A DNA stretch of 64,000 nucleotides from NCBI RefSeq assembly GCF_036324505.1, contig NC_086360.1:17273293-17337292 (forward strand), read 5' to 3'. Within the stretch, counting starts at the first letter, position 1. Each line of letters starts with the position of its first letter. This stretch comes from Eleginops maclovinus. Its lineage: Eukaryota; Chordata; Actinopteri; Perciformes; Eleginopidae. A program made the translations under genes and the position numbers. The notes below the pieces were generated by a model. It was not told where the DNA came from, ran no database searches, and saw only the letters and a list, made by a program, of their open reading frames with translations. Of this stretch, positions 33,519 through 46,862 are shown piece by piece.

Positions 33519-36500
33519 CTGACCCACCAGTTCTCAGCACAGCTTAGAGCAGTCCAGGCAAGAGAAACAACTGTCCTCTTCCTGCGTCGTGCATGGAGAT
33601 TCATTTTAACAAGCCAACAGAGCTCCGAACAGCAGCACAGAGAGCAGGAAAAGCAGAAAATCCACCAAGGAGCAAAGGGGAGGAGGGAGAAAGCTGAGCC
33701 GCAGCCCTCTGCTGTCAGGGTCTCTCTTCTTCTCTCTCTGTGATTTGTGCCCTTAGCCAGGTCCGATTCATGTCCCGCAGATAGCTCAGCTCATGCCCCA
33801 GTAGGCTTGTTAGAGCAGTTGAATGAACGCCTACATGTAAGGATTTCGCCCAAAAGCTAGGACAAAAACAACAACAAGAAAGCAAATCCATGCGGACAGA
33901 CGACAAAGTGAGACGTTGCCCAGTTTGTTTTGTAACTTTCTGCTGCTGCTTTTTATAGGCAGCACTGCGGTCATTGAGATCATTGTTGTCTGCTGGTAGA
34001 ACACTTCCAATTTCAATTACAGTTTGTGATACAAAAGAGAAAGAGGCTCAGTTTGAGGAAAGCATCACATTTTTCTTCTCTGCTTTGAGGGGCATAGCCT
34101 TTCTGTGTTAGCTAACATCAACCAGAAAACAAACAAAACTCACTGAAAGTAATACAACTGCAAGATGCCTTTGTTTATTACCCAAGTGTAGCAGAATGTG
34201 TTTGGCTTTGTCCATGTGTTTTACAACCATTCTAAAGTGAAAAGAACTGGGCCAAATATTTTTTTCAAACAAAACTCTAGATCTAAATCATCAGGACAAG
34301 GTGTTTTTGGAAATCGACGTCACCCCGATATTGGGTGCAGAGACTTGCTCTTGTTGTAGGAAATCAAGGAATTCATTTAAAAAATGTAATTTTTTTATTG
34401 ACGACTTATGGTTTGCACTTGGGGCTAAAAATAAATAAAACTCAGAGCTTCCCATACTAATTATTCTCCAGAAATACACACAACATGGGTTAAACTGCAT
34501 TATCTTACCTTACTCTGTAAAACTATCCCAGGAAACATTAAATGCTGACACCCATGCATATGTGTGCTTGTGCAGCTGTGTTTGCCTCATTTCAGTTTGT
34601 CTGAGAGAAAGCTGCCTCTAACTGTGTTCATCACACTATTTGGTGTACTCTCTAACTGCTAATAGACCACCAGGGACTCTGTTAAGCCAATCACGTGCAA
34701 GCTTACACTCCTGAGCGGAGAACAGCACTCTTCCAGTGAGTAAGGTGAACGGTGGAGATCGGGGGAAAACAAAAACAATGGGAAAAGAAAATCACTCATC
34801 GGAGAAGAAGTTTCCTGTTACCATGGCACCTTGGTATGGTTAAAGAACATTGAGCTCTGAGTTAACCTGCCTCAACCCCCACCTTCCCAAGTGCTCCACC
34901 TTCTCTCCCCTCCAGCAAACCTTTTACATGCCCCGGAGGAGTGTTGGAGCGCTCTGTGGAGCACATCCATGGGAGATGCTCCTCAGCCACGCAGGGGTGG
35001 AGAAACACTTCCATCTGGATTCTGGGATCCAGGGAAGAAGCTCTAAAATTAGCCCCAGCATGGGGTGCAGGAACAGGGGAGCGGGGGCAGGGATGAGGGA
35101 GGGACCTGGAAGACAAGTACAGAGGATGGGAGACTTGTGGAGAAGGAATGCTGGGAGGCAGAGAGGGGGGAGAGTGGTGACAGCACACATCTACTGACAT
35201 GCCTCTCTGCACATTCACTAGGCTGTGGTAAATTAAATGTCTGAACTAGCACTTCATAAATATACAGGCATACACACACCGCTCCACACACAATTATGAA
35301 TGTTTATAACACCGGCTCTCACACACCCGCACATTCACTCCTCTTCACAAGTGCTAACCACATACAGAACGCACACACAAGCAAAACACACAAATACCAC
35401 ATTATTAAATGATTCGATCATTGTGAGATCACTGGGTGGTTATGCTAGGGCTTAAACTTTTTGAATGGTGCAGTGTCAATTGGCATCTGTGTCCCCATGT
35501 CCCACTTAGTCCCCTGCCGAGAAGCCCAACCTGCTGCTCAGTGTGGAAGAGCAGAGGGCAGATGGGTAGAGTCCGATTATAGAGTTGTCTGACCTCTCTC
35601 ACAGGCAGCTCACTGTGCTCTATGCCCAAGTCCAGCACAGAAAGAGTGTTTGTTGTTGGTATTAGGAGCTAAACGGCTTAACGGGTAGCAGACGTGCTTC
35701 TTAAGGGCAGAGCACATAGTTTTGACTTGCTTCCAGACTCTGAGAGGCAAGGCAAATCAGGGGCGCTTCACCGGGCAAAAAGGAAGAAAGAAACAGGAGA
35801 CTGAGAAGGTGGAGGAAGGAAGAAGGACTTAACTATAATACAGAGGCACAGGTGTGTGCGTAAATCGGATGTTGTGCTGAAGAAAGGGAGAATGTACTTT
35901 TAAGATTATAATTAATCAACTGCACTATCTTACTACCTTCACTTTTTACCTAGGTGTCCTTTAAACAATACATAGTTCTATAAACATGGCTGGGAAATTA
36001 TATCTCATGTTCTTTGTTTATTCAAACAACATAGGAGGGTTCCGTTCTGGTTTGCAAACTAACTACAGGTTGAAGCATTTCAACCAAAAGTAAGTCAGAA
36101 ACCCAGGAGTCATTTTGTAGTTTTTTTCCTTCCTCTTTGGGCATGTCTTATTCTACAAGTTTAAAAGGGATGACGTAGACTTCCACGAGAAAGTCCTCTA
36201 CGACATCTTAGATGGTCGTTATCTGGTTTATGGAAAAAAGCAAATAACATGACTATCGCTTGCAGCTAATCAAGGGGACCACAATACTGCAGTTACTGTT
36301 GAATTCCTTGGGCATTGTACAAAACCCTGTTGATTATGCATCCTTGATTACAATGATTTTCCTCGAAATTGGTGAACATGTTGACAGGTTTGATAGATTG
36401 CAGCAAGAAGCAGAACTGGTTTAAAAGCTAGAGCAAATTTGGCAGAAAAGTGGTAAGTGCAACATTTTAACTGGGCCCAGGCACCACCCTAACTCACATG

Positions 36501-37839
36501 TCACTCAACCCTTTGACTTCCTGTTAGGGCTCTCCACTTCCTGTCTGGGTTTGAAGTTTCTGCATAGACAGCACACTGACCATCACACACAGCCTATGAT
36601 GTTGACAGAAAGTAACAAATACATGTCAACATTTCCTTCAGCTAGGCCATTCAATCACATGTGTGCTGCATGTGGCTGTGCGTGTTTATTAATGTAAGTG
36701 GTGTATATGGTAAGTGCGTTGCCCAAGGCACACGGAACTGACGGCTTCTGTTATTTCTGTGGATTTTGCTACAATTAAGTCTATGTATAAACCACGGCTT
36801 ACATAAGTACACAAACTAAAAAGTAAACTGCACTCAGATTAAGTTGAAGTACTGCTAACAGACTGTGTCAACTGTGAGCACAGGCCGAGATGAAAAGGGC
36901 TACAGTAATCCCCTCTAGCCTGTCGATTTCCCTAATCTCCTTCTTTTGTTGTTGCTGGAGCCCAGAGGAGGGTGTGACAGGGTCAGGGGTGAAAGTTAAG
37001 AGCCTAGATGGATGGAGGAGGATGGGACAGATGAGGTTTCATGCCCTGAGAAGACTCCTTGCCTTACCCCTACTTCCCCTGCAGCCCTCCCTCCCCCCAC
37101 CAGGCAAGAGATAAGAGCAAAAGAGGAGGGATCATTTGGAAACAAAAACAGGTTTCTGACTCATAAGGGTCAAGGGTCAATGGGGGAACTTCCAGCAGAG
37201 AACACCTCACCCTGTTGAACATCACACAGTCTCACACACATGCACATACATGTCCGCTGACTACGTTTTTTTCTACAAAGAGAAGAACATGTATGAATTC
37301 CTTCACAGAGGACTTCCTCTCGTTTGATGTATACTCTTATTTTATTCAAACTATTTTTAAACTTGTTTTGTCAACTGTAGAGACAGTATAGTCACAAAGT
37401 AAATTCCTAGAAGTTCTGTAACTGTTTTAATAGATGTAATGCCAGATAAAATTATCTCCTGAATGTAGAGAAACAAGAAAGACAAAAGACAACAGGAGGT
37501 AAAAGACAGTGAGTTTGCGTCCTGGCCGACATATTGGCTTTTACACTTGCAACAATGCCCACAATCTTCTTGCACTCCGCCATTTTGACAGAGGTGTGAA
37601 GGTCCCTCCCTCCAGCCAAATACCTTTGGGATTATTACCTCGCAGCTTGAAACAAGCCTGGCCAAAGACCTACCCACAATCTGGGTAAAAACAACATCCG
37701 AGCCGGGGCGCAGGAGAAATCCCCGGCCTTTATGTGAGAGGTGACTGGAGGAGATGAGGTTGCACTAGCATGTCTTCTCCTCTGTGACCCTGGGGGTTGA
37801 TAGGTTGAGAACAGTGGCTTGCATTGTTTGCCTTTACTA

Positions 37840-37872
37840 CCCCCCCCCCCCCACACACACACACACACACAC
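37840..37872. repeat. C13 homopolymer joined to (CA)n
   Basis: A run of 13 C passes directly into ten CA units. Confidence 0.97.
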
Positions 37873-37979
37873 TCTTCCACTCTGCGTTCTCTTCACCCTG
37901 TACCCCACCCAGCTGAAGATCGAGTTAACTCTTGCCTGCGGTCATTCCACCTCGTAGGAACTCAATCCTGCGCCGCTCT

Positions 37980-38170
37980 GTGTTTCTCTCCTGGGTCGGC
38001 CGGTGAGAGGTTAAAGCTTCAGCCCCTTTTCTCATATGATTCATTACCATCACAGCCTGTCTGAGGATGAATAAAGGCCATAAGAGAGAGCGACTGCAAC
38101 ACTGCAGGCAGATATCAATCAGCGAGTGTGCTGATAGTGTGCGCTTTTGTAATCCTTTGAGAATTAATGT
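37980..38170. promoter_or_regulatory. Candidate conserved non-coding element
   Basis: High-complexity block with ATATCAATCAGC (ONECUT/PBX-like), CATATGATTCATTACC and GAATTAATG; no repeat or ORF. Confidence 0.3.
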
Positions 38171-38289
38171 GAAAATGTATTCCTTGGGCCTTGTATAATT
38201 ATCAGTTTGTGTGTCAATGCTTCAGAGTTTGTGATAATGCACACGCTCGTACACGTGTTACAGTGTATGTGTACAGAGAGGACCAGTTT

Positions 38290-38430
38290 CTTTGTCTTGT
38301 TCCCAATGCTAAGGGGCAGAGCAGGGGAGCAGGGCTGGGCTAGAAAATCATAAATCACAGGAGAGGATAGAGAGTAACAGCTCAAATTAAGATAAAACCC
38401 CCTTAATTATCAGCTAAACAGCCTGGTGTC
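38290..38430. promoter_or_regulatory. Candidate conserved non-coding element
   Basis: AAATCATAAATCACAGG and CTTAATTATCAGC (TAATTA at 38,404) in ORF-free DNA immediately before the CA-tract cluster. Confidence 0.3.
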
Positions 38431-38522
38431 CCCTCTCTCCCTGGGCTATCTGTCACCCAGCAAGCAGGCCCAGTCACCATGGGACAGGCTTTACTGCTCC
38501 TCTCACACAGAGTGGAGCTGCT

Positions 38523-38639
<117 letters not shown>

Positions 38640-38759
38640 TCTCTTTTCAATAGCATACAATCTTTCTCTATTTCGCACATATATACAAAGCACATGAAAC
38701 AAGCATGGAAAACTTCACTGTTGCATCTAGGTTCACACACTTCACCATCCGACATGTGG

Positions 38760-38769
38760 CTGTCAATCA
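38760..38769 (-). promoter_or_regulatory. Exact PBX-MEIS/PREP decamer
   Basis: CTGTCAATCA on plus is TGATTGACAG on minus, followed by AATTAA. It lies between two CA tracts. Confidence 0.35.
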
Positions 38770-38799
38770 AATTAACTTGTAACGTATCACCTCTTTGCA

Positions 38800-38800
<1 letters not shown>

Positions 38801-38852
<52 letters not shown>

Positions 38853-38859
38853 AACACGC
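38801..38859. repeat. (CA)n microsatellite, interrupted 3' end
   Basis: About 45 bp of pure CA followed by degenerate CGCA/CAAA units. Confidence 0.97.
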
Positions 38860-39046
38860 ATACCCACATGCACATACTCTCCTCCCCCTTCTCTCTTTGC
38901 TTATTCACCGCGCCAATTATCATTACCCTAATGACTTCTCAATGGCCCTCAGTCCTCTCCCTCTTCAAAGGCTATCTCTGCCATGTCCTCCTCCTCTCTC
39001 AATTTGCTGCCCAATGAGATGTCCTGACATTCTTGTGTGCTTCTGC

Positions 39047-39165
<119 letters not shown>

Positions 39166-39250
39166 TTGCCTTATCTGAGGTGTGTTGGGAGGCGATAGGT
39201 GGCGAAGTTTGGGTCTACTCAAAGCTACTCAAAGCTGGTGACTGTGGTTG

Positions 39251-39252
<2 letters not shown>

Positions 39253-39323
<71 letters not shown>

Positions 39324-39331
39324 TGTGTGTT

Positions 39332-39421
<90 letters not shown>
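39253..39421. repeat. (GT)n microsatellite, interrupted
   Basis: About 169 bp of GT with three interruptions near 39,317-39,339 (TATG, TTG, GAG). It faces the preceding CA tract across an 87-bp spacer. Confidence 0.99.
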
Positions 39422-39422
<1 letters not shown>

Positions 39423-39941
39423 AGAGGAAAGACAGTGCAAAAGACAGAGGAGAAAGAGGATGGAGAAAATAGGACACACCGAAGAACTCTATTTTGGCAT
39501 CTGTGGTGTTTGAATGTTGTTTTTTTGCACCAACTCTTCTTCTTTTCCCCCCCTTTCAGTTCTCTTGGAGGCAGTCTATTGATTTTATATTAGGCCTGAG
39601 CTACCATCTGGCTGCTTTTCATTCCTCTGTTTTTATAAAGCAAGGGTAACAGACAGAGAGAGATCGAAAGAGACTGGCCTCAAAATTCATTATGCGATAA
39701 ATAAAGACAGTCAGAGAAAGAGGAGCATACTGAGTAGTGTGTGTTCAAATCAGAGCTATAGAGTGTGTGAGGGTGTTTGTGCATGCACATCAGCACATAT
39801 GTTTAGGTTTGTGAGCATAATCTATGTGCTGTCTTCATATATGTGGGTAACAAAGGAATGGTGGGCATCAGAGAGCCGAGCTAAGTGATGAGATACAAAG
39901 ACTTCAATTTAACAGCGGCGCCCAGCATTTCTTCATGTATA

Positions 39942-40074
<133 letters not shown>

Positions 40075-40730
40075 ACAAGTCCCCTCATCTTTTCCCCCAT
40101 GGTTATCCCCCATCTACAAAAAAAAAAGGAAACAGATAGTCCCCAAGAGAAAATTCTCAGCCCCAGAGAGCCACAAATCTCCACCTCCCTCCATCTTTTC
40201 TTCCCTCCCCATCCCTTAGGAGCTAGGTAAGCAAGCACACCGCCCTGGCTCATTCCATCCTATCATACATTGATTTGTTTCATCAATGTGTGATTGTCTG
40301 ATGACAAATATTTAACATCCTGCCACAGTATTGATCTGAATACTCTGGGTGAGAAGGGATTTGAGGATGTGTTTTTTTTCTCTCGCGAGGTCAGGCTCGT
40401 ATTTGCCCTCTGTCTCGGATACATTCTGCAAAATGCATGCATTGTTTCCATGTCCTCATTGGAAAGCATTGTAGCTGCATCTGTGTCTGTAAAGTGCTAC
40501 ATTGATTTAGACATTTTAAATCTATTTCAGATGTCAGCAGAGCTTTTAAGGTGCACAGTTTGATCAGATCTGGAAGGATTCAGAGTCCCAAAAGAAGGAA
40601 AAGGAATGCTCTGGAAATTTGGCAGTGTAGATATAAATTACAGTTGGAAATGCACACACATTGAAATACATTTTAACAAAAATACAACACAGATGTATGT
40701 ATTAATAATGATGATGATTTTTTGTCAATT

Positions 40731-41072
40731 CATTTATAATGTATCTATGCGCTGTCATTGATGGCCAAAAAAGCAAACATGCTGAATCTTAGCAGTACAG
40801 TCTTACACCAATATATTGTAAAAAAAAAAAGATTTTAAAGTGCAGGGTTTAATCTGATTTTGGTTGGACCTGTGGAAAGTTAGTAATTTGACTTAGAACG
40901 GCACTTAAATTTAAAGACAATTGAAACTAAAACAGTACATTTGTATGCAATACCATTTTCATGGCTCATTAAGGGTAGTTTATAGGCATTTACAATGTCT
41001 CCATACAGTACAGTGAGTCATTGATTGCTGAGACTTCATAAGAGATACAAAAACAAAAAATGCTGAATCTTA
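40731..41072 (+). repeat. Diverged direct duplication (copies at 40,731-40,791 and 40,987-41,072)
   Basis: Both copies start CATTTAYAATGTMTC and share TCATTGATKG and, at the end, ATGCTGAATCTTA, in the same order and orientation. The second copy carries internal insertions. This is either an old local duplication or two copies of a dispersed repeat. Confidence 0.5.
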
Positions 41073-41149
41073 TTTGGCTGTGTTCATTTTTTTTTTATAG
41101 CTGCCTACATATGGATGCTGATGCTGAGCAAATTGTCACTGAGTGAAGC

Positions 41150-41320
41150 TGTGGGCTACACTGCACTGAAATCCAGGACTGTTCTGTGATTAATGGTTGG
41201 GGACGCGCCCCACTAATTGTGGTTCCTGACACAGGCACACGTCCCCAGACAAAGCAGGACAGGGCTGGAGCAGGGTGCCATGCTCAATCACCTTCCAGTA
41301 GAAAGCCTGAGTGCTGCTCA
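41150..41320. promoter_or_regulatory. Candidate conserved non-coding element
   Basis: CTGTGATTAATGGTTGGGG and CCACTAATTGTGGTTCC (TAATTG next to a RUNX-type TGTGGTT) in high-complexity DNA; no ORF. Confidence 0.28.
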
Positions 41321-42829
41321 GGGGGGCTCAGAGGAAAGAGAGGTCACTGGTGATGACAGCAGAGGAGAGCGCAGCAGAGACTCGAGTATCTAACCAACTT
41401 TGGGAAGTATAGGGAAGGTTTAAGGTTTGGCAATACGGCTGTGATGGGTATTTAGAGACAAACAGAGAGGGCAAGAGTAACAGACACTACATAGGTAGAC
41501 CTTCCTGACATGGAATTGAAAGATTTACCAGGCCTTACTTTATCCTCACTGGATTATCCTCATTAGAGTTGAATTTAAGTCTGCTCGTGGTCTGTGAAAC
41601 TTAATGCTCCTGTTGCACCAACATAGAATCACTACAACTCCATTACATAAATGCAAACTGATGTGTTGGAAGGATGCAATGGTATACAGGTATATTATAA
41701 GGAATTTATCACAACACGAGTAAAAGTTATGTTATTCCAATTGGCTCTACAGCTTTACAACATTTTACTTGAATGACCTATGGGCTCTGGGAGATTAAAT
41801 GGTCCCTGATGCAAATGCTTTGTGGTTCTCTTTCACCTGCCGGCATCCTTTAAGAGGACAGATGGAAGTCATGAATTGGCTGCAGAGAGAGACCGCAGAC
41901 ACTCAGCTAAGTCAAAAAATTCCCTTCATAGGGGGAGGGAGGCAGACTGTTTCCATATTGTGTCTATCAGCACAAAGGGAACTACAATGAAAGTCCTCGG
42001 ACACAAGCCCAAACACGTCGTGTTAACATACTTTAACAATTTCAAATTTATGAACTCAATACCTTTAATTCATATTCATATGTTAATGTTTCTTTGTATT
42101 TAGGAATCCAAGCGTTTGAGTAGAAATTGTGTTATGTGTGATGCGTGTTTGAACATTTGTTAATTGTACCTTCACAGCCCTATCGTCCTGGGTCCAAGTC
42201 ATTCAGGCAAAGCCCCCTTTGGTCCCTCTTTGGCCTCCTAGGCCCCCCAGGCCCCTGTGAGCTTCCCACAAAAAGTCCACAATGCTATTCAAACAATAGG
42301 CAAAGGGACAAAGAGCACATTTACACAAGTGGAGCCTTCTTTGAAAGCAAAAAGGCACTGTTTGGAAGATTTCCAAACCTCTCTCCCCCCCAAAAAAAAC
42401 CCAGAGCCCCCTTTGCCCCTCCATACCCCACCTCTCAATTCCTTAGCTTTAAAAAAGTTCACCATTCCAGTGATGGAGACGTGGGAGCCAAATATACTAC
42501 ACCAAGCCCAATCCCACCCGCCAATCCACAAGCACCCCCAATTTAGCCAAACCCCCTCTTTACAGAACAAAAGCCCTTTAGAGGCTGAGAGTATGTGAGG
42601 GCTCTGGTGGATACCATAGTGGCTTAAAGACCGTGGAGGCCTCTAAGAGACACTTCTTTTACTCCCAGTCTCCCTTCATTTCTCTTTCCTTCTCCCTCTC
42701 GCGTTCTCTTTCTCTCTCTCTCAGCCAGTGAAAGGTTCAGCAAGGGGTAGAAAGAGTTTGGACTGGGGAGGGGGCTGTAAAAGAGGAGGAGGGGGTGTAG
42801 AGGGTGCTCTTAAGTCAACATTGTGGTAT

Positions 42830-43160
42830 TTTCCCAAAGATGCATATCGCCTCTATACAAATAGGAGATGTATTTATAGGAGTACATAGAGAGGAGAGAG
42901 TTTGGCCGAGCTTTCTGGCCACAGCCCCCATGGCTCCATGGATGGTCTTCATGGCTAGTGAAATTGTTATTCTTTAGATGCACGTTGTCTGGGAAACACG
43001 CAAGTTCTCAGGCGACCACACAGTACTCTCCCTCCCAATATGGCTGCCACGCAGAGGAGCCCATTGAAAGAAAAAATTCAGCGCCATACATCTTGACCAG
43101 CGCCAATATCGCAAGGCTTCCTTGTCACTGTTCCTTTCTGTGGCTAGGCAGCAGGCATGT
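42830..43160. promoter_or_regulatory. Candidate conserved non-coding element
   Basis: Contains an A/T-rich GTATTTATAGG (MEF2-like), CCAATATGGCTGCC and GCGCCAATATCGC in repeat-free sequence without coding potential. Confidence 0.28.
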
Positions 43161-43466
43161 ACAGGAAAACAGGGTCATTTTTCAATTTAAAGCTTGGAAT
43201 GACACACGTCAATTAATCTACTGGTTTTCAATTATTGTTGAATTAACATCAAACAGCAACACATATTTACTGACATAGGTCAGTGATGGACTGAAATCCA
43301 TTCTCGTCTTGTGTCTCCAGGGCCGCAAAACCAGTCAACAGAGCTTCAGAAGCACAACAATAACCTTGTCTGTGCTCATCACAAACCTGTGAGCACAAGC
43401 CCTGGTCCAGTAATGTACGTTAGCCAAACCAGACAGGCAGGTAGTGTGTCGCCGCACTTATCCTGG

Positions 43467-43541
<75 letters not shown>
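43467..43541. repeat. (CA)n microsatellite with one TA interruption
   Basis: About 75 bp of CA, interrupted by CATACA near 43,491. Confidence 0.98.
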
Positions 43542-43543
<2 letters not shown>

Positions 43544-44215
43544 GGGTGACTTTTTAAGAATATTTAGTCTCTTGGCTTGCGCAAATACAAAGCACAAAGC
43601 TCAGCACAATGTTAAGTCAACAAAAGAAAACCACTTGGATTTCTTTTTGATTCATAAGCAGTTACACACAACCCTGAAAATACATACCTTTTAATCTATT
43701 AATCTCTTGTTGGTCTTTTGTGCTGGTATAACCAAACACTTGTCAAACCAATGTCTTTAATGACTAAACCTGCTGTCCTTTGTACATTGTGTCCCCTGTG
43801 ATCAAAAGAAAGGTGACAAAATAAATGGCACCAAACGGTTTTACATCCCTGGTAGGATTAAGAGTTAGACAGTTTTTCGTAAAGATATGGACATGCAAAC
43901 ATGTTATGTGCACTAAAGCATGAAATGTCATACGTATTCAGACAATAGTTTACTGATTCAGTGACAAAACCCAACTCCAGCTTCAATTTCAGTGAGCATT
44001 GTAATCAGCATTTATTCCACAGGCATTTCCCGCTTCCTCTCCTCCACTCCATCCCTTAACAGACCCTCCCAGGTGACATGACAGTCCCTCACAAAACCAG
44101 TGTCTGCTGTTTGCTAACGCCGCAGATCTCTGAGCATCACTTTCACAACAGGCTTTGCAATCCTACACAGCAGGCAGCAGGTACACCTGAATAACACAGA
44201 CAGGGTCCTGCAGGG

Positions 44216-44320
<105 letters not shown>

Positions 44321-44475
44321 TAGACAGCAGGTTGATCACTAGCCCTGTTAGGTAGCATTGACGTCTCCACCTCAGAGCTGGCACACAGGGGAGTTATTGA
44401 TTAGCATTAAGCATCCATGCAGATGGCCAATAAAGAGCAGGTGAGCCAAAGAGGGCCTGGGGAGTGGTATGAGGG

Positions 44476-44477
<2 letters not shown>

Positions 44478-44540
<63 letters not shown>
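44478..44540. repeat. (TG)n microsatellite
   Basis: About 62 bp of TG ending in GCGC, preceded by a G6 run. Confidence 0.98.
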
Positions 44541-44541
<1 letters not shown>

Positions 44542-44998
44542 AGGGGGAGGAGCAGATAGTAAAGGTGAAACTTAAACCAGTAAGGTGGTCTAGGGTAGCC
44601 AAAAGCAGTCAAACCTGAGCAGACTTTAAATATTGCAGATTTCTTTTAAGAATGATATTGATTTGATTGATTGAAATCATATGTTAAAGGGTCGGAGCAA
44701 AGATGGGGATGGGTGGATAAAATGAGAGACAGTTTGTGCATCCATCCTCTTCCCTGTCGCCTCGTGGTCTTTGGATGTACAGTAGCACCTCTGCAATTCG
44801 CTGAAGATCCTCATGATAAACAAACCATTCTAAAGTTTTAAATATTCCTAGAAAATAACACCTACTGTGCATAGAGTACCAAACAACACAATTACTTTTG
44901 ATTGTATGTCTGTGGCCGTGACATATAAGGCTTTTTATGGCTTGTAAAGAACACAATAAATTGCAAAAGGACACACAAATGCCACCTTTAACGTCATA

Positions 44999-45004
44999 TT
45001 TATT
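44999..45004 (-). terminator. Poly(A) signal AATAAA, distal
   Basis: TTTATT on the plus strand reads AATAAA on the mn1 strand. It is followed 15-35 nt downstream by a GU-rich run (GGTGGCATTTGTGTGTCC), the usual downstream element for cleavage. This is the best 3'-end candidate for mn1, giving a 3'UTR of about 1.17 kb. Confidence 0.6.
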
Positions 45005-45174
45005 GTTATTTAGTTACTCAATAAAACATATACAGATATATACAATATGCAGGAAAACAGACGACTGCACTTTACATATTATTAAAAAAAGAAAAAAAAG
45101 AAACAAAAATCAGTTTGTAAATTGCCGTCACAGCCCTCCATCTATTGTTTCAGAAATTCAAATTCAACAGAAGC

Positions 45175-45180
45175 TTTATT
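45175..45180 (-). terminator. Poly(A) signal AATAAA, proximal
   Basis: A second AATAAA on the mn1 strand, within AAATAAAGCTT, lies about 980 nt after the stop. Its downstream sequence is less GU-rich than at the distal signal. It may be an alternative 3' end. Confidence 0.4.
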
Positions 45181-46157
45181 TAAAGATTACAAGATTGCCT
45201 AACACACAGCAAATTTTCTCTTATTATACATGTGCAATACCAATAGTCTTTTTTTTTTCAATTCCCTTATTAAACAATCCCTTGACCTCCATTTTCAGTT
45301 CCCATTGGCTGACTTGTATGAAAGCGATTGAGCTCATAAGGGTGATAGTAGAGGTGAATGAGAGGAGAGAATGAGGGTTATTCTTGCAACTATTTAACAA
45401 ATCATAAATGATTAAGAGCAGCAAATGATAGACGTTAAATCTTTCTTAGACAAGGAAGGAAAAATCTTGCAAAAAAGGAGTTGAGTTACATTCATGCAAA
45501 ACCACTCTGCCCATTTTGCTAAGGCCAATTCTAACAAACCAGTAGGCCTCATGTGAGTCTGAGGTGGAAGATCTCAATTTCTGTGTGTATTTTGAAGATG
45601 TAAACTCAGGGGATGGTGATAAAATACACATTCAATATGTAACCATAACTGAGGTGAGGGCAGGTAGGCTGTAATAAGCAACCGAGTAAAAGTCATGACA
45701 TCATGGTCGCATCAAAAAACTCAAAGCTTGTATACAATCAAAGCCAATGACAACTGAATATTTCTTTTTCTGGTGTTTGTATTCTCCTCCTTTGACATTT
45801 CAACAAAGAAAATAAAAAATAATATTGATTTGAGGTTTTCCAGATGTGGGCATTGTTGAGTAAAGCCCGCGCTGCATTTGTCCAACATTGTGTAAGATTC
45901 CTAAAGTGTGACTGCACGTATCAGTAAAAACATGGTATTTGTGTGTGTGTTTGTGTGTGTGATAGAGTGAGTGTCTGTAGTCATGTTAGCATTTAGGAGT
46001 GTAAATGTCTTTCTGTCCCTGAACAGGCAGGAGTTGCTCGCCATTGCCTCATCAACACTTTATCATCTTCTTCATCCTCAACATCATTGTTTGTCTCTGA
46101 AGCTTTTCTTTTGTTTTTATCTTCTTTATCTTCTTCCTGCTGGGCCTGCTGTTTGTA

Positions 46158-46411
46158 TTAAGTCAGTGCCGCCACGAAAGTCCCAAATCGGTTGGATATA
46201 TCAGAGTGGAGAGAGCGCCAGGACGAGACGGGCCCCCCTCGGCCCTTGCTGTCCCCCAGCTCGTCTGTGCAGTGGACTGACAGGCACTGCAGGTGGTTCC
46301 CTCCACTGCTCCCTCCTCCTCCTCCTCCTCCTCCACCTCCACCACCTCCTCCACCTCCTCCTCCTCCACCTGGGGCCGCGGCTCCAGCCTTACTCTGGGT
46401 CAGCTCTGATT
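46158..46411 (-). CDS. mn1: mn1 exon 2, C-terminal exon (residues 1190-1273 and stop)
   Basis: The terminal coding exon begins after the acceptor TTGTCTGCAG|AATCAGAG. Its first two bases complete codon 1190 (G+AA = Glu), and 83 codons plus TAA follow. The last 45 or so residues, [20 protein letters not shown] through [15 protein letters not shown], are nearly identical to the vertebrate MN1 C-terminus, which identifies the exon securely. Between the splice junction and this block is a run of 20 consecutive glycines (46311-46370; residues 1204-1223), coded almost only by GGA and GGT. The human protein, as I recall it, has a short non-glycine linker there. Human truncating variants that remove this C-terminus act in a dominant manner (CEBALID/MCTT syndrome), so the domain is functionally important. 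Total protein is 1273 residues, close to the roughly 1320 of human MN1. The open frame continues upstream through the intronic CA repeat, but that part is not coding. Confidence 0.96.
46311..46370 (-). repeat. Coding (GGA/GGT)20 polyglycine repeat in mn1 exon 2
   Basis: Twenty glycine codons in frame, nearly all GGA or GGT with one GGG. It is a trinucleotide-repeat-like tract and so likely to vary in length. Confidence 0.95.
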
Positions 46412-46687
46412 CTGCAGACAAGAAGAGGAAGAGGAAAAGGTTAATTAAGACTCTAGAAAAAATGAAAAACAACTTCCAGCTATTGGCATCTTCTGATACA
46501 GAGGAACCATTTAAAATACACATTTTAATCAAACCAGTGTCATTTTCACTTCCCACTCTAAATCTGCACTGTGAAATTAATTCAACACTATTCCACCCCC
46601 CCCAACAGCGATACCACCAGTAAAGGAGGCTGTAAGTGAAGCATCCTCTGCTCACACTCCTCCTCCTCATCCCTGATATAAACAAGT

Positions 46688-46862
<175 letters not shown>

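Larger units (their letters stand above)
44985..46157 (-). other. mn1: mn1 3' untranslated region (approximate 3' end)
   Basis: The region runs from the base after the TAA stop to the inferred cleavage site past the AATAAA at 45004-44999. It has no credible ORF of its own. On the transcript strand it contains a U-rich stretch at about 45,105-45,071, the sort of element bound by ELAV/HuR-type proteins, and a short CA-rich stretch at about 45,962-45,940. The 3' limit is inferred from the signals only, so the real UTR could end at the upstream AATAAA (45180) or continue further. Confidence 0.6.

Noticed and set aside
45971..46623. Plus-strand ORFs opposite exon 2 (Pro- and Leu-rich)
   Set aside because: Antisense translations of the glycine repeat and exon 2.
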